From IMG/VR virus record IMGVR_UViG_3300042447_000185, positions 1 to 34,499 of that record: a stretch of 34,499 nucleotides of DNA; one strand, 5' to 3'. Every line of letters begins with the position of its first letter. Positions within the stretch are counted from its first letter, which is position 1. Under the pieces are notes generated by a model. The model ran no database searches. It was not told the origin of the DNA and saw only the letters and a program-made list of their open reading frames with translations. The DNA comes from a virus. The position numbers and the translations under genes are program-made. Positions 11,401-18,660 of the stretch are shown here, in pieces.

Positions 11401-14351
11401 ATAAAGATGGTGAACCTAATGCATTAAATCTAGATAGAGTTCAGATTGATCAAGTTAAAGTTGTAGAAGATGAAATAGTATCCTTGCAAGCTCAATTTGA
11501 TAAAGCTTCTGGATTAACAAAAGAAGATGCTGCAAGGTTGCAATGGTATGAAACAAGATATATTTCTAAAAATAAGACTGGAGATTTAACAGAAGAACAG
11601 CTTTTAGATTATTATAATTTATCAAATAAATCTAATCAGTTTGGTTTATCTACTCAAGAGATGACCAATCTTAGAAACTTATACAGACGCTTATCTGAAT
11701 TAACAGATGTAATCCCAACAGATTATTATTTTGAAGCTTTTAATACTGCTATAAATGGAGTTGATGCTGAAGAGATTAATTTTGAAAATGCTGATGAGTG
11801 GATTAACTCAGATAATGTTATCTTAGCTAAAGCAGAAAGTGAAAGATTTTCTGAATGGTTTGATAGAAACCATTATGAAAAAATGGTTTACAATTCTGAA
11901 ACTAGGAAGTATGAGAAGCAATTCTTTAGAACTAAAGTTTGGAGTGTATCTAGACCTAGTAATCCAAAGTATTATAAGAAAACAGAATTAATTGACCCTA
12001 CTACTAAAGAAAAATTACAAGTATCTGGTGTTCCAGTTTCTAGATATACTATATCTAAAATTAAAGATCAGTATAGAACAGGTTATGATCCCAAAACTAA
12101 AAAAGTAAATTTACAAGTAGGAGTACATATAAATAATAAGGGAGAGTTTTTACCAAGGGAGTATAATACTAGTTTACCAAATTCAGCTTATGATCAGAAG
12201 TATATTAATCAACAGTATTATAAACTTAAAGGTACTAACAATGCTGTGTTTAAGTTACTTGAGCAAACTAAAAAAGAATTTTTAGATATTCAAGATGGTT
12301 CTGGAGAGTATGAAAAATTATATTTAGATCTTCCAAGATTTAGAAAAAGAACTAATCTAGAAAGAGGCCAGTCTGGAGATATATCTAGAAAAGGAGAATC
12401 TATTAAAGGTACATTTAAAGATATTAGAGCTTCATTCAGAGCTGCAGCAGATGATCAAGATAAAGGTTTTAATGCTGAGATTGATCCAGCATTTGTACCA
12501 ACAGATATGGATGGTAATCCTATATCAAGAGTTCCTGTACGTGGTTTATTTGCTTTAGATGTATCAGAAACTTCTTCTGATGTATTAAGAGCTCTAGGTG
12601 AATATATGTTCTCCATGAATAAAACAAAACAGTTAAAAAAAGATGAGCCATTACTTCTAGCTTTAAGAAATGTATTATCTGATCCTAAAAATGCTGCAAA
12701 GAATATTAATCAAGCAAGTTCTACATTAAGAAATGCTGGATTAGGTCCAATGAGACTAATTGCTAAATCTGAAAATAGAAGATTAAAACTACTTAATGAG
12801 ATAATTGAAAGAGAAGTTTACGGTCAAGTAACTGATGAATTTCAAGAAAACTTTAAGGGTATTACTAAACTTAGTGAAAAGTTAATGGGAGCTGCAAGTT
12901 TATCTTTTTATGCTTTAGATATACAGTCTGCATTAAAAAACAGATTTGGTATGACTGTTCAGAAAATGATTCTTGCATCTGGTGGTAAGTTTATTAATAC
13001 TAGATCATTAATCTCTGGTAAAATCAAAGCTGTAAAAGCTATGACAGAATTAACTACTTCTGGTGTATATGAAAGGGGAGCTAAAAGTTTCAATATGCAA
13101 ATGATGGATGCATTTGATTTGATTCCTGGTAGAGCTGAAACTGATTTTGCAAAATCTCTTACAAGAACTATTCTTTCAGATGCTTCTAATGCTACTTTCT
13201 TATATGATTTTAGAAAATGGGTAGCAAATGAAGCAGCACTAGAGTTAGGATACGGTATGTTAGACTATCAAATGATAGAACAAAAGTTACCTAATGGTAA
13301 ATCTAGAATGATTCAGTATTCAGATGCATTTGAAATTGGCCCAGATAAACTATTAAGACTTAAGGCAGGTATTAATCCTGAATGGGGAATGTCCCAAGTT
13401 AAACATACTTATTCAGATGGAGAAACTTATGAAGATCTAGCTAAACTATATAACACTACTGTAGAAGATTTAAAAGCTTATAATAAAGTAGATAACTTAG
13501 CAGAGATTGATCCTGGAACAGAGTTAATTATTTCTAATGCAAAAGAATTTAAAGGCATGCGTAGGAAATTAGCTGGTACTAATAAAAAATTAAATGGATA
13601 TGTAGCAAGTATTGATAATCCAGCATTAAGTAAAAACTTATTATATAAACTATTTACTTATTCTCGTAACTATGCTACTGGTATGTTTATGAGAAGATTC
13701 CAATTTGATACAGCTAAAGATAATTTCTTTGGAGAGGTTTATGATTGGGATTTAGATACTACATCAAGAGGTTACTACGTTACAGGTCTAGCTGCACTTA
13801 TAAATTTAATTAGAGATTTTAAAAAATATAAAGGTATAATGAAACCTGATGAGGTAGCTGCTATTAAACAAATGATTTTTGAATTTGCTTATATCTATTT
13901 AATGTATGCTGCTATTTCTATTATTTTTGGTTATGATCCGGGTGATGAAGATAGATTCAATAAATTAAAAGCTAGAGAAGAAGAATATGGTAATCTTGGA
14001 TACATGGCTAATCAACTATTATATCAATTAATCATGGTTAAAAGAGAGAATGAAACTTTTATTCCTATATCAGGTTTAGGTTATGATGATTACGTTAACT
14101 ATTTAGGTACATCTACTATAGCTTTAGGACCAACTTTAAAATTGTATGATAAATTAGCAACAGATTTATATGGCGCTCTTACTGGAAGTGAAAAAGCATT
14201 TTATAAACAAGATGTTGGACCATATAGATGGCAGAAAAAAGGATCAGCTAAAGTATGGAATGATATAGGAGCTGTATTTGGTATTAAAGGTAAAAATGTA
14301 TCTCCTATTTGGGCAATTAAGAAAGCAGAGCAAGCTGAAAACCTTAAATAA
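8475..14351 (+). CDS. Giant putative injected virion protein with HExxH zincin motif and LysM-like repeat
   Basis: A 1958-aa protein without a recognised overall family. HEYAH at residues 196-200 fits HExxH, and E250/E251 in FKEEALVTAIE are candidates for the third zinc ligand. Much of the middle is charged and predicted by eye to be helical or coiled coil. Residues about 1644-1687 read like a LysM repeat (opening HTYSDGETYEDL, closing DPGTELII), a fold that usually binds peptidoglycan. Residues 1800-1820 (MIFEFAYIYLMY...) are a strongly hydrophobic stretch that could cross a membrane. No DFDxD motif was found, so this is not obviously a second polymerase subunit. It follows the RNA polymerase gene by 30 bases and probably shares its transcript. 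Inference: a co-injected cargo or cell-entry protein. The start is preceded by an A-rich leader (aaagaagaaaca). Confidence 0.75.
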   Translation: MPCKIQIKNKLTDQVYAAASPGIGMSQDNASVLATSINRTYGFPVVKFTQYTVDDLMDMDITIPEALVDIYYENELKIEAQELVQDQNDARRAQQLDAARAGVAYTEDYLFDNTSPVDVALSREGIERRRSKQIAEALGEKYNKAFNIPYEIITEGAAIELLGQSTTPYQSNIGSFFYGNKVYFVDGKFDAGSVVHEYAHPLIKGIQFQNPKLFDNLFNQLSLTTTGQRALQIVKDRYPELQENTIRFKEEALVTAIELDANKQIDETIKDDSLFQKFITNLMAAIKKVLRALSNKVNLKSLDANTTRDELVKMLLDEDFVIEDLEYQLSLIPEFKKEAESFIQDLEKAKSKELMNVIDRYYDNINFQLDKLRKSPEEVKNLLEGKVGEDILKNIQSFLSPYTVRKKNLTAEEIEEIINAIEENEEDIRLRSIAFVNSLAESQVYAQRIQEALDNLVKTNRHLTPEGITQVIHYRDILSGQAEFFDEAIKELKLPRDTPIIQKILSVRQIIKDDLENINDVMFEFAKEFINDATKDMQRSLNQNFQDAITNILKADGFRESDINKFLNNLIEQIDINNKKSFKESELNSLLPKASPRVKYLLKEVKSYVIKHITPDTIQEFLTGYVQDIGQIGSNLVPLGNIDDVLGAVFNFMKDRRADTNIESQRELNTMADTLLPLLEKVGWNPNNTTQLADLLLFKDTIKLERNGEIIEKEVYSFIDKFKNYRADKTQLEFDLKKAREAKDNAQIDAATEALWNFHERYMNRTFTPEVYEVLSMFKKENTVIHPDTGEVLTVPKEVSMEAYKERKKAIETLNTQNKRDFTELDDLFDYNEASVAKMDYEELYNPIEATTGEYKQGDELKKVLLRIKYRNESRKFYDFEINYDRVQRDLDNFANVRLASRGITADGTPERFQIEMDRYLRKNFRVAYTEDYYKEITAIFNEIARINEKASNSDVSKKLANLYDQRKTYVNMVTDKDGEPNALNLDRVQIDQVKVVEDEIVSLQAQFDKASGLTKEDAARLQWYETRYISKNKTGDLTEEQLLDYYNLSNKSNQFGLSTQEMTNLRNLYRRLSELTDVIPTDYYFEAFNTAINGVDAEEINFENADEWINSDNVILAKAESERFSEWFDRNHYEKMVYNSETRKYEKQFFRTKVWSVSRPSNPKYYKKTELIDPTTKEKLQVSGVPVSRYTISKIKDQYRTGYDPKTKKVNLQVGVHINNKGEFLPREYNTSLPNSAYDQKYINQQYYKLKGTNNAVFKLLEQTKKEFLDIQDGSGEYEKLYLDLPRFRKRTNLERGQSGDISRKGESIKGTFKDIRASFRAAADDQDKGFNAEIDPAFVPTDMDGNPISRVPVRGLFALDVSETSSDVLRALGEYMFSMNKTKQLKKDEPLLLALRNVLSDPKNAAKNINQASSTLRNAGLGPMRLIAKSENRRLKLLNEIIEREVYGQVTDEFQENFKGITKLSEKLMGAASLSFYALDIQSALKNRFGMTVQKMILASGGKFINTRSLISGKIKAVKAMTELTTSGVYERGAKSFNMQMMDAFDLIPGRAETDFAKSLTRTILSDASNATFLYDFRKWVANEAALELGYGMLDYQMIEQKLPNGKSRMIQYSDAFEIGPDKLLRLKAGINPEWGMSQVKHTYSDGETYEDLAKLYNTTVEDLKAYNKVDNLAEIDPGTELIISNAKEFKGMRRKLAGTNKKLNGYVASIDNPALSKNLLYKLFTYSRNYATGMFMRRFQFDTAKDNFFGEVYDWDLDTTSRGYYVTGLAALINLIRDFKKYKGIMKPDEVAAIKQMIFEFAYIYLMYAAISIIFGYDPGDEDRFNKLKAREEEYGNLGYMANQLLYQLIMVKRENETFIPISGLGYDDYVNYLGTSTIALGPTLKLYDKLATDLYGALTGSEKAFYKQDVGPYRWQKKGSAKVWNDIGAVFGIKGKNVSPIWAIKKAEQAENLK

Positions 14352-14358
14352 AAAAAAA

Positions 14359-14382
14359 GGGGAAAGTCCTAAGACTCTCCCC
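14359..14382 (-). terminator. Intrinsic terminator at the end of the leftward replication block
   Basis: On the minus strand a 10-bp stem (GGGGAGAGTC / GACTTTCCCC, one G-U pair) with a TTAG loop is followed by eight T (14358 to 14351). The loop contains the TAG stop of the MazG-like gene, so the gene's last codons form the 5' arm. On the plus strand the same hairpin has one A-C mismatch and a poorer T-run, so it may also weakly stop the giant-gene transcript that ends at 14351. Confidence 0.85.
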
Positions 14383-14767
14383 CTTCAATTTTAATAAACT
14401 TGTTTAAATCTGGTCTAAAATAACCAGGACCTTTTAATATCTTGTTGTCATCTCTTAAAATGGGTTTACCATCTTCACCAAGTTTGCTCATGTTACTTGC
14501 ATGTATCTCATCAAACACATCCTCTATGACATATTGCATACCATGTTTAAGTATAGTACCACATAAGATATATAACTGGTCACCAAGAGCATCTGCAATC
14601 TCTACTAATGAGTTAACTTCACATGCTTCCTGATACTCATAGTTCTCTTCAGCCATTAATCTGTATCTGAGTTCATACTCTTCTTTAGTAAGTGGTTGTG
14701 GCCATTTACCATTCTCTTGCCCAAATGCTGTGTGGAATTCTGCTACTTTATTTAATTGTTTTAACAT
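14369..14767 (-). CDS. MazG-like nucleotide pyrophosphohydrolase
   Basis: A 132-aa all-alpha NTP pyrophosphatase. The visible metal-binding pattern is EENYEYQEA (E40, E41, E44, E47) followed by EIADALGD (E56, D59, D63), the ExxE...ExxD arrangement of the MazG/HisE superfamily. The C-terminal part (HASNMSK, then GYFRPDL near 116-121) is typical of phage members. Such enzymes hydrolyse NTPs or dNTPs to the monophosphate and pyrophosphate, cleaning or adjusting the nucleotide pool or dampening alarmone signalling; the exact substrate cannot be read from sequence. It is the last gene of the leftward block; its start lies 20 nt inside the 3' end of the homing endonuclease gene, and its TAG stop sits in a terminator loop. 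Confidence 0.85.
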   Translation of the reverse strand: MLKQLNKVAEFHTAFGQENGKWPQPLTKEEYELRYRLMAEENYEYQEACEVNSLVEIADALGDQLYILCGTILKHGMQYVIEDVFDEIHASNMSKLGEDGKPILRDDNKILKGPGYFRPDLNKFIKIEGGES

Positions 14768-15491
14768 AACTTAATTTATATTTATTTGTAAATCTACCTT
14801 TTCTTTTTATATTTCTGTAAAAAGCACTTGTTGAAATATTCAGTTTTTTTATGCAATCACTAACACTTTCATACAGAACACCTGTTAACTCATCTTTTAT
14901 TTTTTTATTCTTTAGTCCTAACTTTAACCATTCTTTTAGAGCTTTATCTACAGAAGCCCTGCCCTCTTTAGAAAATGTAATAGATTTACCTTTTTTTATA
15001 TGTGACAGTTTTTGTTTAGTAACATCTGTATGTTTTTTTCCAGTACAAGTGTTTCTTAATTTTTCTAAAGTTTTTTTAGATTTTTTATGACCAATCATTC
15101 TAAGAGAACAATTTTTTTTAAACTCATTAGTGCGCTTAATGCCTTTTAACTTTTGTGACATTCTTAACTTTGTTTCTTCTGAATGTCTATAGTTGCCATT
15201 AGGATGTGTAGGTTTAATATTATATCCAAATTTATGATTATGGGTATTTAATAAATTACACCAATAGTTTTCTTCTGAGTACAAATGCTCTTCTTCACAT
15301 ATAAGTAATATTTGAAATTGAAAATTATCAATACCATATTTATTATAAGCACTTTGTAAATGTCTATTATCATGCGTATTATTCTTTAGATGAAACTTAT
15401 GTTGTGAAAGTCTCCTGACTATATTAATACTCTGACCTACTAAGATTTTATTATCTTTTACAGATTTTATTGTATATATGCCTATTACCAT
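14748..15491 (-). CDS. GIY-YIG homing endonuclease with NUMOD DNA-binding repeats
   Basis: A 247-aa protein when started at the ATG at 15491. The frame is open further upstream to 15617, but that extension would translate the terminator hairpin of the preceding gene, so the shorter start is chosen. GIY (residues 4-6), LVGQS (17-21, the YIG half), R27 and H31, and E74 in SEENYW make a complete GIY-YIG nuclease core. Two lysine-rich repeats around residues 103-170 (HSEETKLRMSQKLKG; KHTDVTKQKLS) resemble NUMOD3, and the C-terminus (ELTGVLYESVSDCIKKLNIS) resembles NUMOD1. This is the build of free-standing phage homing enzymes such as the Seg family and I-TevI relatives. It lies between a terminator and the MazG-like gene and overlaps the latter by 20 nt, consistent with insertion as a mobile gene. 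Confidence 0.88.
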   Translation of the reverse strand: MVIGIYTIKSVKDNKILVGQSINIVRRLSQHKFHLKNNTHDNRHLQSAYNKYGIDNFQFQILLICEEEHLYSEENYWCNLLNTHNHKFGYNIKPTHPNGNYRHSEETKLRMSQKLKGIKRTNEFKKNCSLRMIGHKKSKKTLEKLRNTCTGKKHTDVTKQKLSHIKKGKSITFSKEGRASVDKALKEWLKLGLKNKKIKDELTGVLYESVSDCIKKLNISTSAFYRNIKRKGRFTNKYKLSYVKTIK

Positions 15492-15495
15492 GCAA

Positions 15496-15503
15496 CAAAT
15501 ATA
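15496..15503 (-). promoter_or_regulatory. Possible Bacteroidetes -7 element directly before the homing endonuclease start
   Basis: On the minus strand TATATTTG matches TAnnTTTG and lies only four bases before the ATG. If used, the transcript would begin at or next to the start codon (leaderless). No convincing -33 TTTG was found at the right spacing, and eight-base matches occur by chance in AT-rich DNA. Confidence 0.25.
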
Positions 15504-15551
15504 CAATAATTTTTTAACTTCTCCACTGCTTTTAATTGTTTTTTCATAATA

Positions 15552-15559
15552 CAAAGTTA
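15552..15559 (-). promoter_or_regulatory. Possible promoter just after the terminator, driving homing endonuclease and MazG-like genes
   Basis: On the minus strand TAACTTTG fits the Bacteroidetes -7 consensus TAnnTTTG. A TTTTG in the terminator loop region lies 18 bases upstream, near the usual -33/-7 spacing. It would restart transcription immediately after the terminator and give the homing endonuclease a leader of about 60 nt. Confidence 0.35.
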
Positions 15560-15567
15560 AAAAAAAG

Positions 15568-15594
15568 GGGGGCACAGCAAAATGCCATACCCCC
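15568..15594 (-). terminator. Intrinsic terminator after the DUF932-like gene
   Basis: On the minus strand an 11-bp stem (GGGGGTATGGC / GCTGTGCCCCC, with three G-U pairs) and ATTTT loop are followed by C and eight T (15566 to 15559). It starts about 35 bases after the TAA of the DUF932-like gene and lies upstream of the homing endonuclease ATG. Confidence 0.85.
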
Positions 15595-15628
15595 TCTTTG
15601 TTTGTTTTATTAACCATTAAAACATTTC

Positions 15629-16669
15629 TTAAAATTCAAATTGTAATTCTTCATCCTCATCATCTGCAATACTTAAATCAAAGTCAAAGTCATCTTCTGG
15701 TTCTGATTCATATGCAGCAAATGGTGTAACTATAGGAGCTTCAAAAGTATTACCCACAGGATCAGTATAAGTAATAACTTCATCTATCGTAATATTGCGA
15801 TCAAGTTCTTCTACCTCTAATACACTTTCCTCAGCTTCTATTCTATCAAGTTCAGTTAGAATATTTAATTGATTCTCTGGTTGACCATAATTTGTTGTTA
15901 ATGAATCTACTACAGCTTCAACTTGGGGGGTGACTTGAGGGGTGACTTGGGGGGTACTAAAGTTATTAACAGTTGATATAAAATAATGTAACACACGTTG
16001 ATCTTCCATCCATGTTTTAGGATGAGAATGTTGTAGTGCAATAGTTACATAATTATAAAATGCCCATAGACTATTAGTGTCCTCAAACACATGACTAGGT
16101 CTTTCCATTTGATTTCTAATCATACTAGCTTGCTCAGTAGTAAGAATCTTATACTCAGCAAATAAGATACCTAATAACTGAGATTGTTTTCTCTTAGTCA
16201 TAGATATAACTTTCATAGCTTCCTTATCAGATACTAACTGATTATAATACATAGTAGCATCAGCAATCTGATCCTTAATAGTCTGTATTGTTTCTGCATC
16301 TGCTGTACCAGTATGCTTTCTGGCCCAGCTTCCCATGTCTCCACATACCATCACGGTTCCTATTTGGTTCACATATGCACCAACACCACACTTAAATCTT
16401 ACTTGTTTGTTATAACTGTTTGTCCAAGCAAACATCATAGATAATTCTGGGTCACTATTATAGTTCAATCTATAAATACCCTGAGCAATCTGACCATCTG
16501 CAGTTGCTCTATACTCTTCTGTTGTAATCCCAAAACCTGCATTAGCAAGTTCTGTGAATACATAATCCATTACTGACTCATGGCTGATAACTGTGTAGCT
16601 ATCACCATGAACCGGTAAATCAATACTAATCAAATGTGCTTTTGTGCAATCTTGAATTTTCTTTGGCAT
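15629..16669 (-). CDS. DUF932-like phage/plasmid protein of unknown function
   Basis: A 346-aa protein. The N-terminal two thirds, with the stretch FAWTNSYNKQVRFKCGVGAY and then VMVCGD and RKHTGTAD, resembles DUF932 proteins (also modelled as TIGR03299), which are common on phages and plasmids and have no settled role. The C-terminal third is acidic, low in complexity and contains three exact TPQV repeats (about residues 239-250); it ends DEDEELQFEF. It starts two bases after the polymerase stop, so it is co-transcribed with the replication genes, and is followed by a strong hairpin terminator. Family assignment rests on remembered sequence character, not on a search. An acidic disordered tail could mediate protein contacts or mimic DNA; that is inference. 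Confidence 0.7.
   Translation of the reverse strand: MPKKIQDCTKAHLISIDLPVHGDSYTVISHESVMDYVFTELANAGFGITTEEYRATADGQIAQGIYRLNYNSDPELSMMFAWTNSYNKQVRFKCGVGAYVNQIGTVMVCGDMGSWARKHTGTADAETIQTIKDQIADATMYYNQLVSDKEAMKVISMTKRKQSQLLGILFAEYKILTTEQASMIRNQMERPSHVFEDTNSLWAFYNYVTIALQHSHPKTWMEDQRVLHYFISTVNNFSTPQVTPQVTPQVEAVVDSLTTNYGQPENQLNILTELDRIEAEESVLEVEELDRNITIDEVITYTDPVGNTFEAPIVTPFAAYESEPEDDFDFDLSIADDEDEELQFEF
15920..15955. repeat. 3 x 12-bp tandem repeat inside the DUF932-like gene
   Basis: Three in-frame 12-bp units encode TPQV-TPQV-TPQV (minus strand ACCCCCCAAGTC with small variations). The runs of C/G stand out in the AT-rich surroundings. The repeat lies at the junction of the folded part and the acidic tail and is a likely site of slippage and length variation. 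Confidence 0.9.
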
Positions 16670-16670
16670 C

Positions 16671-18569
16671 TTAAAATAAACTTAATTGATGATTAATAGG
16701 CTCTAAAGACCTTATTTCTTTATAAATGTTCTCTAGATAATATTTAAAGTTAATATCATACTCAGAGAACTCTTTTTCTTCGTAGTCAATCATAGTAGTT
16801 TGCATCCACTTCCCAGCCTCTACCTGGATTTCTCTCCCGTCAGTATTATTTTTCTTGATAATCTTTGACCCGGAATTGGAAACAAAATATCTTATTGTAT
16901 GTTGTAAAGGTTTAATAGTATGTTCTCCATCAGCAATTGCATGCTCATAGAACTCCCAATCTCCTTTAATCTTTACACCACCGCAATAATCAAATATGTT
17001 TTGGTTCTGTGCTAAATAGTCTTCAGGTTTAATCCCGTCAACAAAATAAGCTTGGATAGCTTTAGGTATAATTAAAAAACTCTTATTCTTATGAAGAGCT
17101 AAATCCTTATACTCAAATCTACCTTTACTCTTAGCTTTACCATTTTCTGTGATAGCAATGTAATTATTTACATCACCCAGAATTATCTTACTATAAGTAT
17201 CATGTTCTAACTGTAGCATGGTTCTCTTCTCCCATCTTGCACAGATATCCATATATCTATCAACATACTCCCGCGGGATCATAGTCTCTAGACCATCTGT
17301 ATTCTGCATTAGTGGAATAGCATTTGGAATCTCTTCACAGATCATCTCATACAACATAGTCAGACTTAACTGACCATTAATAGTAATCCTCATAGTAAAC
17401 TCAGGATCATACAGGAAGCTATTCTCATCATTACTCAACCCATAGGTTGAGTTTAGGATAATCTTGTATACATAGTTCTTAGGATCAGACTTAGGTATCT
17501 TCTTTCTTTCTTCAAAGAACCACTCATAAAGATCACAGAATTCTTCCTTAGGTAAGTGTGCCGGAGACCATCCATTTCTAATAGCTAGATTAGGATAAAA
17601 ACTGGTAACATCACTTGTCATGATAACCATATCTTCCGCAGATTCATATACCTTAGCAGACCTAGCACCATGTATACCACCTAGACCATAATCAGTCTTC
17701 ACTCCTTTGTACTGTATAGAGTACTTAAAGCCTCCTTTAGTTTGACCAGGATAGATGACTACATCTTGAAACTTCTGTAATAGATTCTCAAATGTAGCTG
17801 TCTTGAATTGAATATAAGGTAGGATAATATCTTTAACTACTATCTTCTTCCTGTGTGTTCTCATTTGCTTTAAGTCCCACTTCTTAATCCCAGTGTGACC
17901 ACTTAAGAAATGCAAGAATAACTCTTTAGAAATCCGTGGCTCAGATGCAGAGAACAAATTAATATTATACTCTTCAGTCAAAGTCTTCCTAAGTTCTATC
18001 TGACTCTTACTGAGCTGCATGATAGCCTTAGTGGACCTAACATCATTAATACAATATGTAATGATCTCCGGAATCTGTTCAGAAGTAATATTTTCAGTAT
18101 GATGAATAGGCATATCCATTATATTATGCCAGTCCATTGTATACTGAATCCACTTTAAAGAACTTCTTTTAGCATTGTTATCCCAGTGATTAAGTTTAAA
18201 GACATCTACCTGGTGTACCTGCAGGTCCTTTGGAGCAAACTCTAGGAACTCTTGACGGTTCTGTCTGCCAATTACATCTTGTGCCTTACTATAAATAAAC
18301 CTAGCAATTGTCTCACCATCTTGGTTAAGCAACTGCTCTTTATTTCTAAGTACATGTTCAGTAATCTGACTGTCAAACCCCAAACCGTTAAAAGATACAT
18401 GCCACTCTTGTAGCTGAATGTTTCTCTCAATGAATGTAATAAATTCTAGTATTTCATTTTTGTCTTTATGAACTGTGAATATCTCACGTTCCTCAAACTT
18501 AACACTCTCAAACACAGCAATAAAGCAATTGCTTAGAGTTTCATAATCCATTACCCAATGTGTCTTCAT
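16671..18569 (-). CDS. Family B DNA polymerase with 3'-5' exonuclease and C-terminal clamp-binding peptide
   Basis: A 632-aa compact replicative polymerase. Exonuclease motifs: DYE (D8, E10; Exo I), FNGLGFD (N61, D66; Exo II) and YCIND (Y172, D176; Exo III). Polymerase motifs: A, DVTSFYP (320-326); B, KIILNSTYG (K369 to G377); C, QNTDG (D425). Motif C has NTDG where most family B enzymes have DTDS; the Asp expected to bind metal is kept. The chain ends QLSLF (628-632), the canonical peptide by which bacterial proteins dock on the beta sliding clamp. About 630 residues is short for family B. It starts after a hairpin terminator and a 43-base leader; the DUF932-like gene follows immediately. 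Function is secure; clamp binding is inference from the motif. Confidence 0.95.
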   Translation of the reverse strand: MKTHWVMDYETLSNCFIAVFESVKFEEREIFTVHKDKNEILEFITFIERNIQLQEWHVSFNGLGFDSQITEHVLRNKEQLLNQDGETIARFIYSKAQDVIGRQNRQEFLEFAPKDLQVHQVDVFKLNHWDNNAKRSSLKWIQYTMDWHNIMDMPIHHTENITSEQIPEIITYCINDVRSTKAIMQLSKSQIELRKTLTEEYNINLFSASEPRISKELFLHFLSGHTGIKKWDLKQMRTHRKKIVVKDIILPYIQFKTATFENLLQKFQDVVIYPGQTKGGFKYSIQYKGVKTDYGLGGIHGARSAKVYESAEDMVIMTSDVTSFYPNLAIRNGWSPAHLPKEEFCDLYEWFFEERKKIPKSDPKNYVYKIILNSTYGLSNDENSFLYDPEFTMRITINGQLSLTMLYEMICEEIPNAIPLMQNTDGLETMIPREYVDRYMDICARWEKRTMLQLEHDTYSKIILGDVNNYIAITENGKAKSKGRFEYKDLALHKNKSFLIIPKAIQAYFVDGIKPEDYLAQNQNIFDYCGGVKIKGDWEFYEHAIADGEHTIKPLQHTIRYFVSNSGSKIIKKNNTDGREIQVEAGKWMQTTMIDYEEKEFSEYDINFKYYLENIYKEIRSLEPINHQLSLF

Positions 18570-18611
18570 AGGCTAGTTCAGTTAAGCTGTTCCCCCGTTT
18601 AGTGCATAAAA

Positions 18612-18636
18612 AAGTGGATAGTAAAACTACCCACTT
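18612..18636 (-). terminator. Intrinsic terminator between the 119-aa protein gene and DNA polymerase gene
   Basis: On the minus strand an 11-bp stem (AAGTGGGTAGT / ACTATCCACTT, one G-U pair) with a TTT loop runs into six T. It starts about 25 bases after the TAA of the upstream gene and ends about 43 bases before the polymerase ATG. The 91-base gap holds this hairpin and a short leader; no other gene was seen in it. Confidence 0.85.
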
Positions 18637-18660
18637 CCTTAGTTCAATTAATAATACTAA

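Noticed and set aside
13404-13535. Calling the second giant gene a lysin because of the LysM-like repeat
   Set aside because: No glycosidase, amidase or transglycosylase motif was found; a LysM-like repeat alone only suggests wall binding.
15492-15617. 42-codon N-terminal extension of the homing endonuclease
   Set aside because: It would translate the preceding gene's terminator hairpin and poly-T; the GIY motif starts right after the ATG at 15491.
18570-18611. Possible tRNA or small RNA upstream of the polymerase gene
   Set aside because: The short sequence has no cloverleaf, no T-loop consensus and is simply a leader next to a terminator.
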